Positions 1-8,423 of a stretch of 64,000 nt of DNA are shown here, piece after piece. Under the pieces are notes generated by a model. The model ran no database searches, was not told the DNA's origin, and saw only the letters and a program-made list of their open reading frames with translations. The translations under genes and the position numbers were made by a program. This stretch comes from Gammaproteobacteria bacterium. GTDB taxonomy: Bacteria > Pseudomonadota > Gammaproteobacteria > Competibacterales > Competibacteraceae. Within the stretch, counting starts at the first letter, position 1, and every line of letters starts with the position of its first letter. The stretch is from positions 124,001 to 188,000 of the forward strand of contig JACKNE010000011.1 of the NCBI GenBank assembly GCA_024235035.1, given 5' to 3'.

Positions 1-2
1 AA

Positions 3-566
3 GCGGCCCAGCAGGGTGACGCGGAATCGCAATTCAGCTTAGGCGTGTTTTACGCCAACGGCCGAGGAACGCCGCCCAACGACGCCCAGGCAGTGGCCTG
101 GTTTCGCAAGGCGGCGGAGCAAGGATTAGCGGCGGCCCAATTGAATCTGGGCTTGATGTATGCGGACGGTCGGGGTGGCTTGCCGCGGAGCGAGGCGCAG
201 GCGGCGGAATGGTATCGCAAGGCGGCGGAACAGAATATGCCGTTGGCTCAGGTGTTGCTCGGGTTGTCGTATGCAACCGGGCGCGGGATGCCTCGCGATG
301 ACGCGCAAGCGTTTGCCTGGTTCGAGAAAGCGGCCAATGGCCGCCTACCCTTGGCGCAATATGGCTTGGGGATGCTGTACAGTAACGGTCGCGGCGTGGA
401 GCAGGACTGGATTAAGGCGCATCTCTGGCTGAATTTAGCGGTGTCCGGCGGCTACGTGGGTGCGGCTCAACCGCTGGATTCGGTAGCCAGCCGGTTAAGC
501 GAAATCGAGCTGGCGCAAGCCCGCCAACTGGTGCAGCAATGGCAGATGGCGAATGCCCGAAACTGA
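3..566 (+). CDS. Sel1-repeat (SEL1-like TPR) protein, 5' truncated by window edge
   Basis: The reading frame is open from the first bases, so the start lies upstream of the window; the GTG at 45 is an internal codon. The visible part is about four and a half Sel1-type repeats of roughly 36 residues, each with the pattern A-x-x-x-L-G-x-x-Y-x-x-G-x-G followed by A-x-x-W-[FY]-x-K-A-A. The last repeat ends in the usual A-x-x-W-L-x-L-A capping helix. Sel1 proteins are helical scaffolds for protein contacts, often periplasmic or in signalling. The specific partner cannot be told from this fragment, and any signal peptide is outside the window. It converges with the next gene, 17 bases away. Confidence 0.9.
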   Translation, partial: AAQQGDAESQFSLGVFYANGRGTPPNDAQAVAWFRKAAEQGLAAAQLNLGLMYADGRGGLPRSEAQAAEWYRKAAEQNMPLAQVLLGLSYATGRGMPRDDAQAFAWFEKAANGRLPLAQYGLGMLYSNGRGVEQDWIKAHLWLNLAVSGGYVGAAQPLDSVASRLSEIELAQARQLVQQWQMANARN

Positions 567-583
567 AGCGGCGAAAACGCTGG

Positions 584-988
584 TCAATGGCTCTTGCGGT
601 CGGGGTCCAGCAAATGCTGGCCTAGATCCCGCACGAACTCGTCCAGCCGCGTGGATTCCGTATGCATGCGCTCGTTCATCTCTCGCAGGGCGGTGGACAT
701 CTGGTAACTGCGAAACAGCAGTTTTTCCAGATCGTCGGTCTGCCAGAGTTGGTCGGAATTGATCTCCGGCCCATTGTCGCTCAGCGACACCGCGCACCAC
801 TCAGGAATCCGGTAGAGCAGCACCGATTCCCGATCGCTGGCCAAGCAGAGCGTCACGCCCACTTCGTATTTGCGCAGTACGGCCACGACTTCATCGAGGC
901 AGTGTTGCATTTCCGTGCTGGGCCGTTCGCCGGTTTGTTGAGTATCCTCCTCGCTCAGGATGGATGGCTGCTTGTCTACCCTGCTCAT
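584..988 (-). CDS. Hypothetical 134-aa protein
   Basis: I do not recognise the family. The start at 988 is supported by a near-perfect Shine-Dalgarno AGGAGG eight bases upstream. The protein is soluble and acidic in its N-terminal third, has no signal peptide or membrane segment, and has an amphipathic, probably coiled-coil C-terminal third (about residues 85-125, rich in M, E, R and L). It sits between a Sel1 gene and a divergent membrane sulfatase-fold gene, and shares no obvious operon with either. The excellent ribosome binding site and G+C-rich third positions make a real gene likely. Confidence 0.65.
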   Translation of the reverse strand: MSRVDKQPSILSEEDTQQTGERPSTEMQHCLDEVVAVLRKYEVGVTLCLASDRESVLLYRIPEWCAVSLSDNGPEINSDQLWQTDDLEKLLFRSYQMSTALREMNERMHTESTRLDEFVRDLGQHLLDPDRKSH

Positions 989-1071
989 GAAAGTTACCTC
1001 CTGTCGTCGGGATCGGATGGTTTGACGCGGCGACAGGTTCCTTTTGCTGACCCCAAACGTGCCCTTTACCC

Positions 1072-2715
1072 ATGCACAACCTGTCGCGATTCAGTATAAA
1101 CGCTTTCCGCTACATAAATGCTTTCCGCTGCTTGCTAGCGCTCTTGCTGCTCAATTTGGCGTTGACCTTTCAGAACCGTTGGCCGACTGCTGGAGTGCGC
1201 TGGGTGCTGGAATTCTCTCTCGATCTGACCGTATTGCTGTTGGCGCTGACGCTGATCGTCGCTTGGCATGGGCCATTGCATCGCTGGGGTCGAGGGTTGT
1301 TGCTTGGCGGCTTGATCATCCTGGTGCTAGGGCGGTATGTGGATGTCACCACGCCGGCATTGATGGGACGCCCCATCCATTTTTACTGGGATAGCCAGCA
1401 CATTCCCCAGGTTGCCGCCATGTTCTTGGACCATGTGGCGATCTGGCAATTGGCTGTCGGTGGTCTGGCGTTACTGCTCGCGTTCGGCGTCATGGTGGCG
1501 GTGTTGCGCTGGGCGTTGGATACAGTCCTGATCATGCTGGATCAGCCTGTCGGACGTTGGCTGATCGGGGGAATCGCAGCCGTGTTGCTCATGTTGTATG
1601 GGGTGGGCCGATTGAGTTTGCGTTGGCCGACGGAATACGCATTCGCACTACCCGTGACCGCCATGCTGGTCGAGCAGGCCCGGCTGACGTTGGAAGCGAC
1701 TGTGTTCCGTAATCAAGGACGGATCGCTGTGCAAGCACCGCTGCCGGCTTCGAATCTGGGTCGATTGCGGCAAGGCAATTTGCTGGTGATTTTTTTTGAA
1801 TCCTATGGAGCGCTGGTTTTCGACGATCCGCGTTTCGCCACACCATTGGCCAGCGATTTTGCCGCCTTGGAGCAATCGTTGACACAAGCGGGTTGGCGGA
1901 TGGCCTCGGCGCGGCTGGAATCGAGCACCTTTGGCGGCCAATCCTGGTTGGCGCATTCCAGCCTGCTGTCCGGGCTACGCATTGCCGATCAGGGCGATTA
2001 CCAGGAATTACTGACCACCGACCGGCCAACCCTGGTGCAATCCTTCGCCGCTGCGGGTTATCGAACCGTGGCGGTGATGCCGGGTTTGCGTTATCCATGG
2101 CCAGAAGGGCAGTTTTATGGGTTCGCCAAGATTTATGATGCTAAACGGCTGGATTATCATGGCCCTGCCTATGGCTGGTGGACCATTCCCGACCAGTACA
2201 GCTTGTATCGGATTCACCAGACCGAACTGGATGCGCTTGATCGAGCGCCGCGTTTTGTGTTCTTCCCCACCATCAACAGCCATGCACCCTTCGCGCCCTT
2301 GCCACCGTATCAGCCGGACTGGGAGCATCTCGATGCGCCTGCCAACGAGCAGACGCTGTCCGGATCGATAGAACTGAGCGAACGATTGGATGGCGCCGCG
2401 TTGGCGACGGCCTACATACGGAGTGTGCGTTATAACCTGGCCGTGGTGGGCGGCTATCTGCGTCAATACGCGCTACCCGATACCTTGTTGATAGTGCTTG
2501 GGGATCATCAGCCACCGGCGATCGTCGGTGGTCGGGAGATTTCCTGGCAGATACCCGTGCACTTGTTTTCGCGCGATCCGGCATTGCTGGAGCGTTTCTT
2601 GGCGACTGGATTTCAGCCAGGCATGCAACCGGCCACGGTGCTGGGTGGGATTGAAAGACTAGGACCGTTGTTGCTGAGAGTGTTGGATGACGCTCAAGTG
2701 GTTGGTTCCAATTGA
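1072..2715 (+). CDS. Membrane-anchored sulfatase/alkaline-phosphatase-fold enzyme (LTA-synthase-like)
   Basis: About 547 residues. The N-terminal 190 residues hold about five hydrophobic membrane segments (roughly 18-36, 47-63, 74-90, 122-146, 163-180). A periplasmic catalytic domain of the sulfatase/alkaline phosphatase superfamily follows, with the metal-ligand motif FFESYG near residue 242, the nucleophile region STFGGQS near 285, NSHAPF near 400 and a late GDHQPP motif near 480. This architecture is that of phosphoglycerol or phosphoethanolamine transferases and related hydrolases acting on envelope glycans or lipids. The substrate cannot be assigned. The gene stands alone on the plus strand with no partner genes. 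The ATG at 1072 is the earliest plausible start. Confidence 0.85.
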   Translation: MHNLSRFSINAFRYINAFRCLLALLLLNLALTFQNRWPTAGVRWVLEFSLDLTVLLLALTLIVAWHGPLHRWGRGLLLGGLIILVLGRYVDVTTPALMGRPIHFYWDSQHIPQVAAMFLDHVAIWQLAVGGLALLLAFGVMVAVLRWALDTVLIMLDQPVGRWLIGGIAAVLLMLYGVGRLSLRWPTEYAFALPVTAMLVEQARLTLEATVFRNQGRIAVQAPLPASNLGRLRQGNLLVIFFESYGALVFDDPRFATPLASDFAALEQSLTQAGWRMASARLESSTFGGQSWLAHSSLLSGLRIADQGDYQELLTTDRPTLVQSFAAAGYRTVAVMPGLRYPWPEGQFYGFAKIYDAKRLDYHGPAYGWWTIPDQYSLYRIHQTELDALDRAPRFVFFPTINSHAPFAPLPPYQPDWEHLDAPANEQTLSGSIELSERLDGAALATAYIRSVRYNLAVVGGYLRQYALPDTLLIVLGDHQPPAIVGGREISWQIPVHLFSRDPALLERFLATGFQPGMQPATVLGGIERLGPLLLRVLDDAQVVGSN

Positions 2716-2770
2716 TTCCCCACGGGCAAGGAAGGTAGGGAAAAGGGTATACGGTGAACGGGGTCGCTCC

Positions 2771-2905
2771 TCACGATGGGATGGTAGCCACAACTACGGT
2801 GCGGCGAGTGGCATCCCAATATAAACAAAGTCCCTGGTGAGCCAGGGCTGCGGCCAAATCCACTAACCGCATGGCGGACGATACGGGAAAGCCCAAATTG
2901 CTCAT
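2771..2905 (-). CDS. Small hypothetical protein (44 aa), second gene of a two-gene unit
   Basis: The ATG at 2905 has GGAG seven bases upstream, and the frame ends at 2771. The 44-residue product looks like helix then beta-hairpin, with an aliphatic helix (MRLVDLAAALAHQGL) and a closing strand rich in valine (TVVVATIP). It begins 19 bases after the stop of the upstream small gene on the same strand, so the two are probably co-transcribed. I do not recognise the family. A small DNA-binding or antitoxin-like role is possible but not supported by any motif. Confidence 0.5.
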   Translation of the reverse strand: MSNLGFPVSSAMRLVDLAAALAHQGLCLYWDATRRTVVVATIPS

Positions 2906-2924
2906 CTTGCTACTCCAGTTCAGG

Positions 2925-3149
2925 TTATGCCACATGGGCAGTGAGGGAGGAGAGTGAGTGGGAATGCGCAGATTCATCCCAGACCTCTCGCATGGCCTCA
3001 TGCGCCACGCACTCGATTTGTCTTGCCTCCAGCGCTAGACGCGCCGCCATACGCCGGACGAATGCCGGGTTGATGCGCTCTGGTAGGCGGGCAGATTGGG
3101 CGCCTTTCGCGAAGGAGAGTGGTTCTCTTGCCAGTGTGTGTTGACGCAT
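2925..3149 (-). CDS. Small hypothetical protein (74 aa), first gene of a two-gene unit
   Basis: The start at 3149 is chosen over a longer frame because AAGGAG lies eight bases upstream of it. The product is basic in the middle, contains the helix-like stretch RMAARLALEARQIE, and ends with a histidine- and serine-rich tail. There is no signal peptide or known motif. The stop is followed 19 bases later by the start of the 44-aa gene, suggesting a small bicistronic unit. The family is not recognised. Confidence 0.5.
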   Translation of the reverse strand: MRQHTLAREPLSFAKGAQSARLPERINPAFVRRMAARLALEARQIECVAHEAMREVWDESAHSHSLSSLTAHVA

Positions 3150-3576
3150 CTCGATCAACTCCTTAGAAAATAGTGAACGTTCCATTGGGAAAAGCAATAG
3201 GCATGCCATATAAGAAAGAGAAGCCCTGTGAAAGGGTCATGGGACGTTTGGGGAGAGATGAGGGGTGGTTGAATCGGCCACAGCGCCCGGTCAAGCGGGC
3301 CAATCTGGCAATAAACGGGGAGTTAATGACCCAAAATGACCGGTTGAGTAACGAGGGTTGTATTACGTTAAGCTGAGAGCATCCATGACTCATACAGGGT
3401 CGCTCCTGCTGCCACAAGCCTTCATGGCGCCCTGAATGCTCCAACACTGGATCATTCAGGATGGGCGGATCATTGATGAAGCGCCCAGTGGGGCGGTGGT
3501 GGAGGTGTAGCGCTCTCGGTTGAACCCGTCGGACAATGCGGCGAACGACCTATCGGTTTCTTGTCGATTACGCGGA
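3150..3576. other. Gene-poor stretch
   Basis: No convincing gene is visible here. Several 60-95 codon frames exist on both strands, but none has a ribosome binding site, family resemblance or consistent codon use. A 24-codon frame at 3436-3510 is opened by ATG directly after a stop and is considered too short to support. The stretch could hold decayed sequence upstream of the small-gene pair. Confidence 0.5.
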
Positions 3577-3855
3577 TCATTCACCAACGGATTGGTCGCT
3601 TTTACCCACCGCTTCTACTTTCGCGATGTTTTTTGACGCACTCAGTACTTTCTCCGCTATGGATCTATACATGGGCGCATATCGATACTCAAGGTACCCG
3701 TCCTGCGAGGGAGGAGAGGAGGAGCAGAGTTCAATGAACTTGCGACCCTCAGAGGCCTCGCACCCAAAGAGCGGCACTGAGCCACTTTCGCAAGCTAGCG
3801 CCACAGAGGTCGTCAGCATGCTCAACAGAAGGATAGGTTGGCGTGAAGGGCGCAT
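3577..3855 (-). CDS. Small secreted protein (92 aa), possibly truncated
   Basis: The N terminus is a signal peptide (basic start, then ILLLSMLTTSVALAC) with a cysteine near the predicted cleavage site. The mature part carries C-x-A-x-x-G-R-K-x-I-x-L-C-S-S followed by DGYLEYRY. This resembles a widespread family of secreted proteobacterial proteins with an 'ALC...GWLQYRFG' pattern, which are usually about twice as long. After the YRY motif the sequence loses resemblance and stops, so this copy may be truncated. The function of the family is not known to me. It is followed on the same strand by marC with a 68-base gap downstream of its start. Confidence 0.55.
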   Translation of the reverse strand: MRPSRQPILLLSMLTTSVALACESGSVPLFGCEASEGRKFIELCSSSPPSQDGYLEYRYAPMYRSIAEKVLSASKNIAKVEAVGKSDQSVGE

Positions 3856-3923
3856 CGCCTTGGGCTAAGGTCGTCTCATTTGGGTTCCAGCGACCAGCGG
3901 AGGTGGTTCGCTGCAAGGACAGG

Positions 3924-4541
3924 TTAGGGTACTGCTGTCTGGAGCCACTTCTCTATTCCTAGCGCGTTCATGACGAGTTCCACAGACAATGAGGCCAGAA
4001 TCATGCCCATGACCCTGGTGAGGATGGAAGCACCCCCAAGGCCGATAATCTTGATGATGCGTCCGGCTAGGAGCAGGAGCAGGAGCGTGATGGCTAGAAC
4101 GGCGAGCATGATCAGAGCGGTGACCGCTTGCACGGCAATGGAGTGGACATGGTTGTCCGTGAGCAGGATGACCGCGAGTATGGCGCCAGGAGTTGCGGTC
4201 GCTGGAATCGCCAGCGGGAATACCGCTATGTCATGTTCAGGGTCGTTTCGTGAGGGTGGTGCTCCGGAGCCGAAGATCATCTGTAGGCCGAAAAGAAAGA
4301 GAATGATGCCTCCGCCGAGTTGGAAGGAGATCAGGCGAATGCCCATGGCGTTCAGAAGCAATTGACCGATGACGATGGCGCCGAGCAGGACCAGAGCGGC
4401 ATAAACGATCGCTTTGATGGCCGTCCGACGACGTTCAGCCGTGGGCAAGTGGGCTGTCAGGGCGGCAAACAGCGCCAGGGTCCCGATGGGGTCGATCGTA
4501 GCCCAGATGATGAGGGCGTCTTGGGTGAACTTTTCGAACAT
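3924..4541 (-). CDS. MarC-family integral membrane protein
   Basis: A 205-residue protein with about six membrane helices, the usual length and layout of the MarC/UPF0056 family. The family signature DPIGT appears near residue 17 (IWATIDPIGTLALF), and the second half has the typical SFQLGGGIILFLFGLQMIFG helix pair and the AIPATATPGAILAVIL loop-helix. MarC proteins sit in the inner membrane; despite the name, a role in antibiotic resistance is not established and transport activity is suspected only. No operon partner is evident. Confidence 0.9.
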   Translation of the reverse strand: MFEKFTQDALIIWATIDPIGTLALFAALTAHLPTAERRRTAIKAIVYAALVLLGAIVIGQLLLNAMGIRLISFQLGGGIILFLFGLQMIFGSGAPPSRNDPEHDIAVFPLAIPATATPGAILAVILLTDNHVHSIAVQAVTALIMLAVLAITLLLLLLAGRIIKIIGLGGASILTRVMGMILASLSVELVMNALGIEKWLQTAVP

Positions 4542-4726
4542 GGTTAACCAGTTGGGCAGAGTGCTGTAGCTCGTAGCCTGTAGGGCGGATTAGGGCGACA
4601 AGCCTGTAACCTGCCGATGCGGCTCGGCGAGATCTAATTGATGTAGGAGAGTCAGCTACCCGATGAATGATAACTTCTCGCGATAACAGTTGACATTGGG
4701 GTTCCTGCGTCACCCTAACCTATGTG

Positions 4727-5092
4727 CTAACCAATGCGATTTGGGAAAGATACTTCCAATACAACGCAACCAATGTCAGTTTTGAATGGCCCATGAAGCT
4801 CACCGGGCGGTCGGCTGGCATAGTGGCCGGTCTCAAGCCATGTATCGAAGGCTTGGTCGTACAGTTGGCCGCTGACGATGAAGATCTCTTCGGGGTAGAG
4901 ATGGGTTTTGCCACCGAATGGCGTTGTATCGGCCCCTGGGAGAAAGCGGGTCAATCTTGTGTATTCGCCTGACTCTGGATCAATGCTCAGGGTAAGCTCC
5001 TCAGCCATACCCTCCAGCCCTTTTACAGGCGCCCAGCGTTCCTGCGCTTCAGAACTGAGGGCGTTCCAGTAGGTACAAGTAGACTTTGTCAT
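4727..5092 (-). CDS. Cupin domain protein (ChrR-like)
   Basis: A 121-residue single-domain protein with a cupin barrel. A motif-1-like region with GGKTHLYPEEIFIVSG lies in the centre and a motif-2-like PPGELHGPFKTDIGCVVLEV lies near the end, each supplying His/Glu residues able to bind a metal. The layout resembles the C-terminal cupin of ChrR-type proteins and small 'cupin domain-containing' proteins. The reaction is unknown; metal-dependent sensing or small-molecule binding is the usual role. It diverges from the 5370 gene across a 277-base intergenic region that probably holds both promoters. Confidence 0.8.
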   Translation of the reverse strand: MTKSTCTYWNALSSEAQERWAPVKGLEGMAEELTLSIDPESGEYTRLTRFLPGADTTPFGGKTHLYPEEIFIVSGQLYDQAFDTWLETGHYASRPPGELHGPFKTDIGCVVLEVSFPNRIG

Positions 5093-5369
5093 GTGCTGTT
5101 CTCTTTGGGTCGATGGTGAGGCAATGATCTCGGTCGTGGCTACGCGTTACTTTCAATTTGAACCATATGGTACTGACCTGGGAATACAGACGTAAGTAAG
5201 AACCCATGATTAACCTAAAACGAAGGACTGAACCACATGGCCAATGCAAGAGATAGAGTTACAGCTTGGGAACGAAAACAAGTGGGTGTGTCGGATGACC
5301 TGCAACGGTTTCTCGACCCGGTATGGTCTCATCGTAAGAATCAATCTTCTGGAACCTAAGGAGATCTCG

Positions 5370-5939
5370 ATGTCGCGTCCAAAGATGTTGATCTTACGGG
5401 GTAACTCGGCTCCAGCCGGCTCATACCCCGACGAACAGGGAAAAAATATCGCTTGGCCGTTTGGGGCATTGCATGTATCGGCTGCGAGCGAATATGCAAA
5501 GCGCAGAGGCTATGAAGCTGTCGTCCTTGATGTTGGTGGCTACCCGCAAAGCCAGGAAAGTCCACAGGCCAAAGCGGCCCTAAAAAAGTTCTCTGAGGAC
5601 CAGGCCGTTTGCGCGTTCTATGGCTTTTCGGGCGGTGGCTACAATCTGCGGCATATCCTGGATCGTTTGGCATCGCACGAACCTGACAGCCTGCACCGCA
5701 TTGATCTGCTTGTGGTGCTGGGTGCGCCGAAGCAGCCTAAGGCGGCCTATGAGGCGTCTCGATACAACCCGATCGCCAGAAAGAAAGTCCACCCTATCAA
5801 GTGGGAGGATGCCAAATGGGAGCTGGTCTACGGAACCGACCCGCCCGCAAAATGGGCGCTGCCGAAAGGCGTGCCACCCGGCACCGGCAAGCACATGTTC
5901 GGTCCGGAATGGCTTCTCGCAGGAATGCCGGCAGGTTGA
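5370..5939 (+). CDS. Small alpha/beta-hydrolase-like hypothetical protein
   Basis: The start at 5370 is chosen because TAAGGAG lies six bases upstream. The 189-residue protein begins with a strand (KMLILRGNSAP) and has a central nucleophile-elbow-like motif GFSGGG after a hydrophobic strand (AVCAFYGFSGGGYNLRHIL), consistent with the alpha/beta-hydrolase fold. The later strand IDLLVVLGAP follows the same topology. No clear acid or histidine of a triad can be placed with certainty. No signal peptide. The closest named family is not recognised; similar sequences occur in phage- and rhizobium-like genomes as hypothetical proteins (recollection, not tested). Confidence 0.6.
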   Translation: MSRPKMLILRGNSAPAGSYPDEQGKNIAWPFGALHVSAASEYAKRRGYEAVVLDVGGYPQSQESPQAKAALKKFSEDQAVCAFYGFSGGGYNLRHILDRLASHEPDSLHRIDLLVVLGAPKQPKAAYEASRYNPIARKKVHPIKWEDAKWELVYGTDPPAKWALPKGVPPGTGKHMFGPEWLLAGMPAG

Positions 5940-6048
5940 GCGAACACCCACGGCGAGGTTGGCGGATCACACCGCGCTAACCTGCCCTATGGGCTATCCC
6001 GGTTCCTCTCCCACAGGGCGAGGGGTTCTCGATACGAACTGAACGGGA

Positions 6049-8106
6049 TCAGAACGTTTCCCAGTCGTCGTTCGAATGGACCACGCTCAGTTCGGGCTTT
6101 TGAGCATGTTTAGGGGTTGCCTTAGCTGGGGGAGCTGCCTTAGCTGGGGGAGCTGCCTTAGCTGGGGGAGCTGCCTTAGCTGGGGGAGCTGCCTTGGTCC
6201 GAGGTTCTGATTCTGTATTCGCCGCCGGAGGCACGGCGCCACTGACCTTGAAAAAGCCCATCAACTGCTGCAAATGATGGCTCTGCTCGCTCATCGAGTG
6301 ACTGGCCGCGGTGGTTTCTTCCACCAAAGCCGCATTCTGCTGCGTGACCTGATCTAGTTGGATGACCGCCTGATTGACTTGCTCGATACCGGACGACTGT
6401 TCACGGCTGGCCGCTGCCAGTTCGGCAACGATATCGTTGACCTTCTTCACCGTGGCTACGATCTCTCCTAAAGTCTTGCCGCATTCATTGACCAACTGAC
6501 TGCCTTGCTCCACCTTGCCGATGCTGTCCTGGATCAGGGCCTTGATGTCCTTGGCGGAATCGGCGCTGCGCTGCGCTAGCTTGCGCACCTCGCCGGCCAC
6601 CACGGCAAAACCTCGCCCCTGCTCGCCGGCGCGGGCCGCCTCCACCGCTGCATTGAGCGCCAGTAGATTGGTCTGAAACGCAATCTCGTCGATCACGCTG
6701 ATGATGTCGGCGATCTTGCGACTGCTGGTATTGATCCCATTCATGGCGTCGGTGGTGCGGGTCATCACGTCACCTCCTTGTTCGGCCTGGGTACGAGCCT
6801 GGGCAGCCAATTGATGGGCTTGCGTGGCGTTGTCGGCGCTTTGTTTGACCGTGGCGTTCAACTCTTCCATGCTCGCGGCGGTTTCTTCCAGGCTGGCTGC
6901 CTGCTGTTCGGTACGCTGCGATAGGTCATTGTTGCCTTGAGCGATCTCCTGGGCGGCTGAGTTGACCGTTTCGGTCGCCGTATTCACCTGGTGGACGATG
7001 TCGTACAACTGGTCTTTCATGGTGTGCATGGCCTCCAGCAATTGCCCGATTTCGCTGCGCGAACCCGGCGGGATGGCCACCGTCAGGTCGCCTTGGGCAA
7101 TGTGATGGGAGATCGCGACCGCTTGTTGCAGCGGCTGGCGAATTCGGCGCCCCAGGAACCAAGCCAACCCGATGCCGATCAGAACAGCCGCCCCGGATAA
7201 CCCACCGATGAACAGGAGGCTGAACTCCGTGTTGTGTTGCACCTGCGGACCCAACACATCCTGTTCCTTCTTGATAGAGCCTCTAGCTTCCCCGATATGT
7301 TGTGCGACCGCCGGACCAACCTGATTCAAAACGCTTTCGATCAGGTTGTTACGTTGTTCCGTGACCTGAAAAAGATCTTTCATCGCGGCAACGTAGGTGG
7401 TGTGCGCCTGATCGAACTGAGCGAACAGCGCACGCCGCTGCGGATTCTGCAGCGCTGCATCCAGCTCCTTTTTTGTCTGATTGACATTTGTCTCCATCTC
7501 CAGCAGTGCCCGGTCGAAGTCCTCGTGGTGATGGCTGTTGAGGTACTTGAGAACATACAAACGACCTAACAGGAGTTGTTCCTGGGTGCGGGAAGCGTAA
7601 TAGGTGGCTTCCGGATCGCGATCCGCATAGGCGGATTGGATGATCTCCGTCATGGCCTTGCGCATGGCCAGACCGTTCGGATCAAGTTGTTCGGAGATAA
7701 TCGCTTGGCGACGATGCACCAATTGGACGACTTCGGTGAAGGCTGTTTGGTACCGCGTCATTTCTTGATCGACTTTCTGGACTAAGGCTGCGCGTTCGGG
7801 TTGCTGGACGAGGCGTTTCGCCTGCTCCAGAAAGCCGTGTATCTGTTCTAGGTGACGTTCATATTCCTGCACATCCTGATCCTGGGAAGAAACCAAAAAT
7901 TCCTTTGCATTTAATTGTATACCCAGCAAGTTAGCTTCTATTTGGCTGCTGAAGTGATTGTCAAGAGCCAAACCTCGGTAGTTAACAAAGCCTTGATAGG
8001 TATTGTTGAGTCCGAGGAAAGCGATCGCCGCAACGACCGTGAACAACACGATGACGCTGCCAAATCCTAGAGCAATCTGGGTACCTACCTTGAGATTCTT
8101 GAACAT
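6049..8106 (-). CDS. Methyl-accepting chemotaxis protein with CheR-binding C-terminal pentapeptide
   Basis: A 685-residue transmembrane chemoreceptor. TM1 is about residues 12-33, followed by a long all-helical periplasmic domain (about 35-300, HBM/4-helix type), TM2 about 303-325, a HAMP domain, and the cytoplasmic signalling hairpin with IDEIAFQTNLLALNAAVEAAR and the GRGFAVVA tip. The extreme C terminus reads DWETF, matching the NWETF-type pentapeptide that tethers CheR and CheB in receptors such as Tar and Tsr, joined by a flexible linker of four AAPPAK units encoded by a tandem repeat. The ATG at 8106 has AAAGG eight bases upstream. It probably works with the CheR and CheB encoded near 59-61 kb. 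The ligand is unknown. Confidence 0.93.
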   Translation of the reverse strand: MFKNLKVGTQIALGFGSVIVLFTVVAAIAFLGLNNTYQGFVNYRGLALDNHFSSQIEANLLGIQLNAKEFLVSSQDQDVQEYERHLEQIHGFLEQAKRLVQQPERAALVQKVDQEMTRYQTAFTEVVQLVHRRQAIISEQLDPNGLAMRKAMTEIIQSAYADRDPEATYYASRTQEQLLLGRLYVLKYLNSHHHEDFDRALLEMETNVNQTKKELDAALQNPQRRALFAQFDQAHTTYVAAMKDLFQVTEQRNNLIESVLNQVGPAVAQHIGEARGSIKKEQDVLGPQVQHNTEFSLLFIGGLSGAAVLIGIGLAWFLGRRIRQPLQQAVAISHHIAQGDLTVAIPPGSRSEIGQLLEAMHTMKDQLYDIVHQVNTATETVNSAAQEIAQGNNDLSQRTEQQAASLEETAASMEELNATVKQSADNATQAHQLAAQARTQAEQGGDVMTRTTDAMNGINTSSRKIADIISVIDEIAFQTNLLALNAAVEAARAGEQGRGFAVVAGEVRKLAQRSADSAKDIKALIQDSIGKVEQGSQLVNECGKTLGEIVATVKKVNDIVAELAAASREQSSGIEQVNQAVIQLDQVTQQNAALVEETTAASHSMSEQSHHLQQLMGFFKVSGAVPPAANTESEPRTKAAPPAKAAPPAKAAPPAKAAPPAKATPKHAQKPELSVVHSNDDWETF
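6116..6197. repeat. 18-bp tandem repeat, about 4.5 units, inside the chemoreceptor gene
   Basis: The unit GCTGCCTTAGCTGGGGGA (plus strand) occurs at 6134, 6152 and 6170, preceded by a one-base variant at 6116 and followed by a partial unit at 6188. It keeps frame and encodes the AAPPAK linker units ahead of the DWETF tether. Copy number could vary between strains without breaking the frame. Confidence 0.95.
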
Positions 8107-8423
8107 GTTGGATGCCTTTATTCCCGCTAGGACAGTGTGGTACGGTTATCTAAAAAATAACTGCTTTTTAAAAAAATGCGAGACAAATGCGAAAATTTTT
8201 TATACTTATCAACATAAAAATAATAAGTTAAATATGGATATTTGAAAGAGAAAATAACCCAATTTATAGGCATTCGCCTCTTTTTGTTGCATTGCCAATA
8301 TAAGGCTGTTTCTTGCTTGGGAACCACCAGCCGGGCGTGAAGCACCTCGCGGTATATAGATCAACCGAGTAGGTCAGGCGCGGGTACCCGACTACTGGCC
8401 TCACTTTTCAATGCTCTCAATAT
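8107..8423. other. AT-rich divergent intergenic region
   Basis: This 317-base gap lies between the minus-strand chemoreceptor and the plus-strand regulator gene. Its centre (about 8145-8285) is clearly AT-rich with A and T runs compared with the flanks, as expected for back-to-back promoters. I looked for a sigma-28 type box in front of the chemoreceptor and found only a poorly spaced TAAA/GATAA pair. No gene is supported. Confidence 0.5.

Noticed and set aside
3436..3510. 24-codon frame ending QDGRIIDEAPSGAVVEV
   Set aside because: It opens right after an in-frame stop, has no ribosome binding site, and is too short to separate from chance despite its protein-like look.
5244..5369. 42-residue N-terminal extension of the 5370 gene
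   Set aside because: The internal ATG has a perfect TAAGGAG, and the extension has no family resemblance.
6116..6197. CRISPR-like direct repeats
   Set aside because: Units are contiguous 18-mers with no spacers and encode a proline-rich linker in frame.
8140..8180. Possible sigma-28 promoter in front of the 6-8 kb chemoreceptor
   Set aside because: The TAAA and GATAA elements are about two bases too close and the GCC part of the -10 box is missing.
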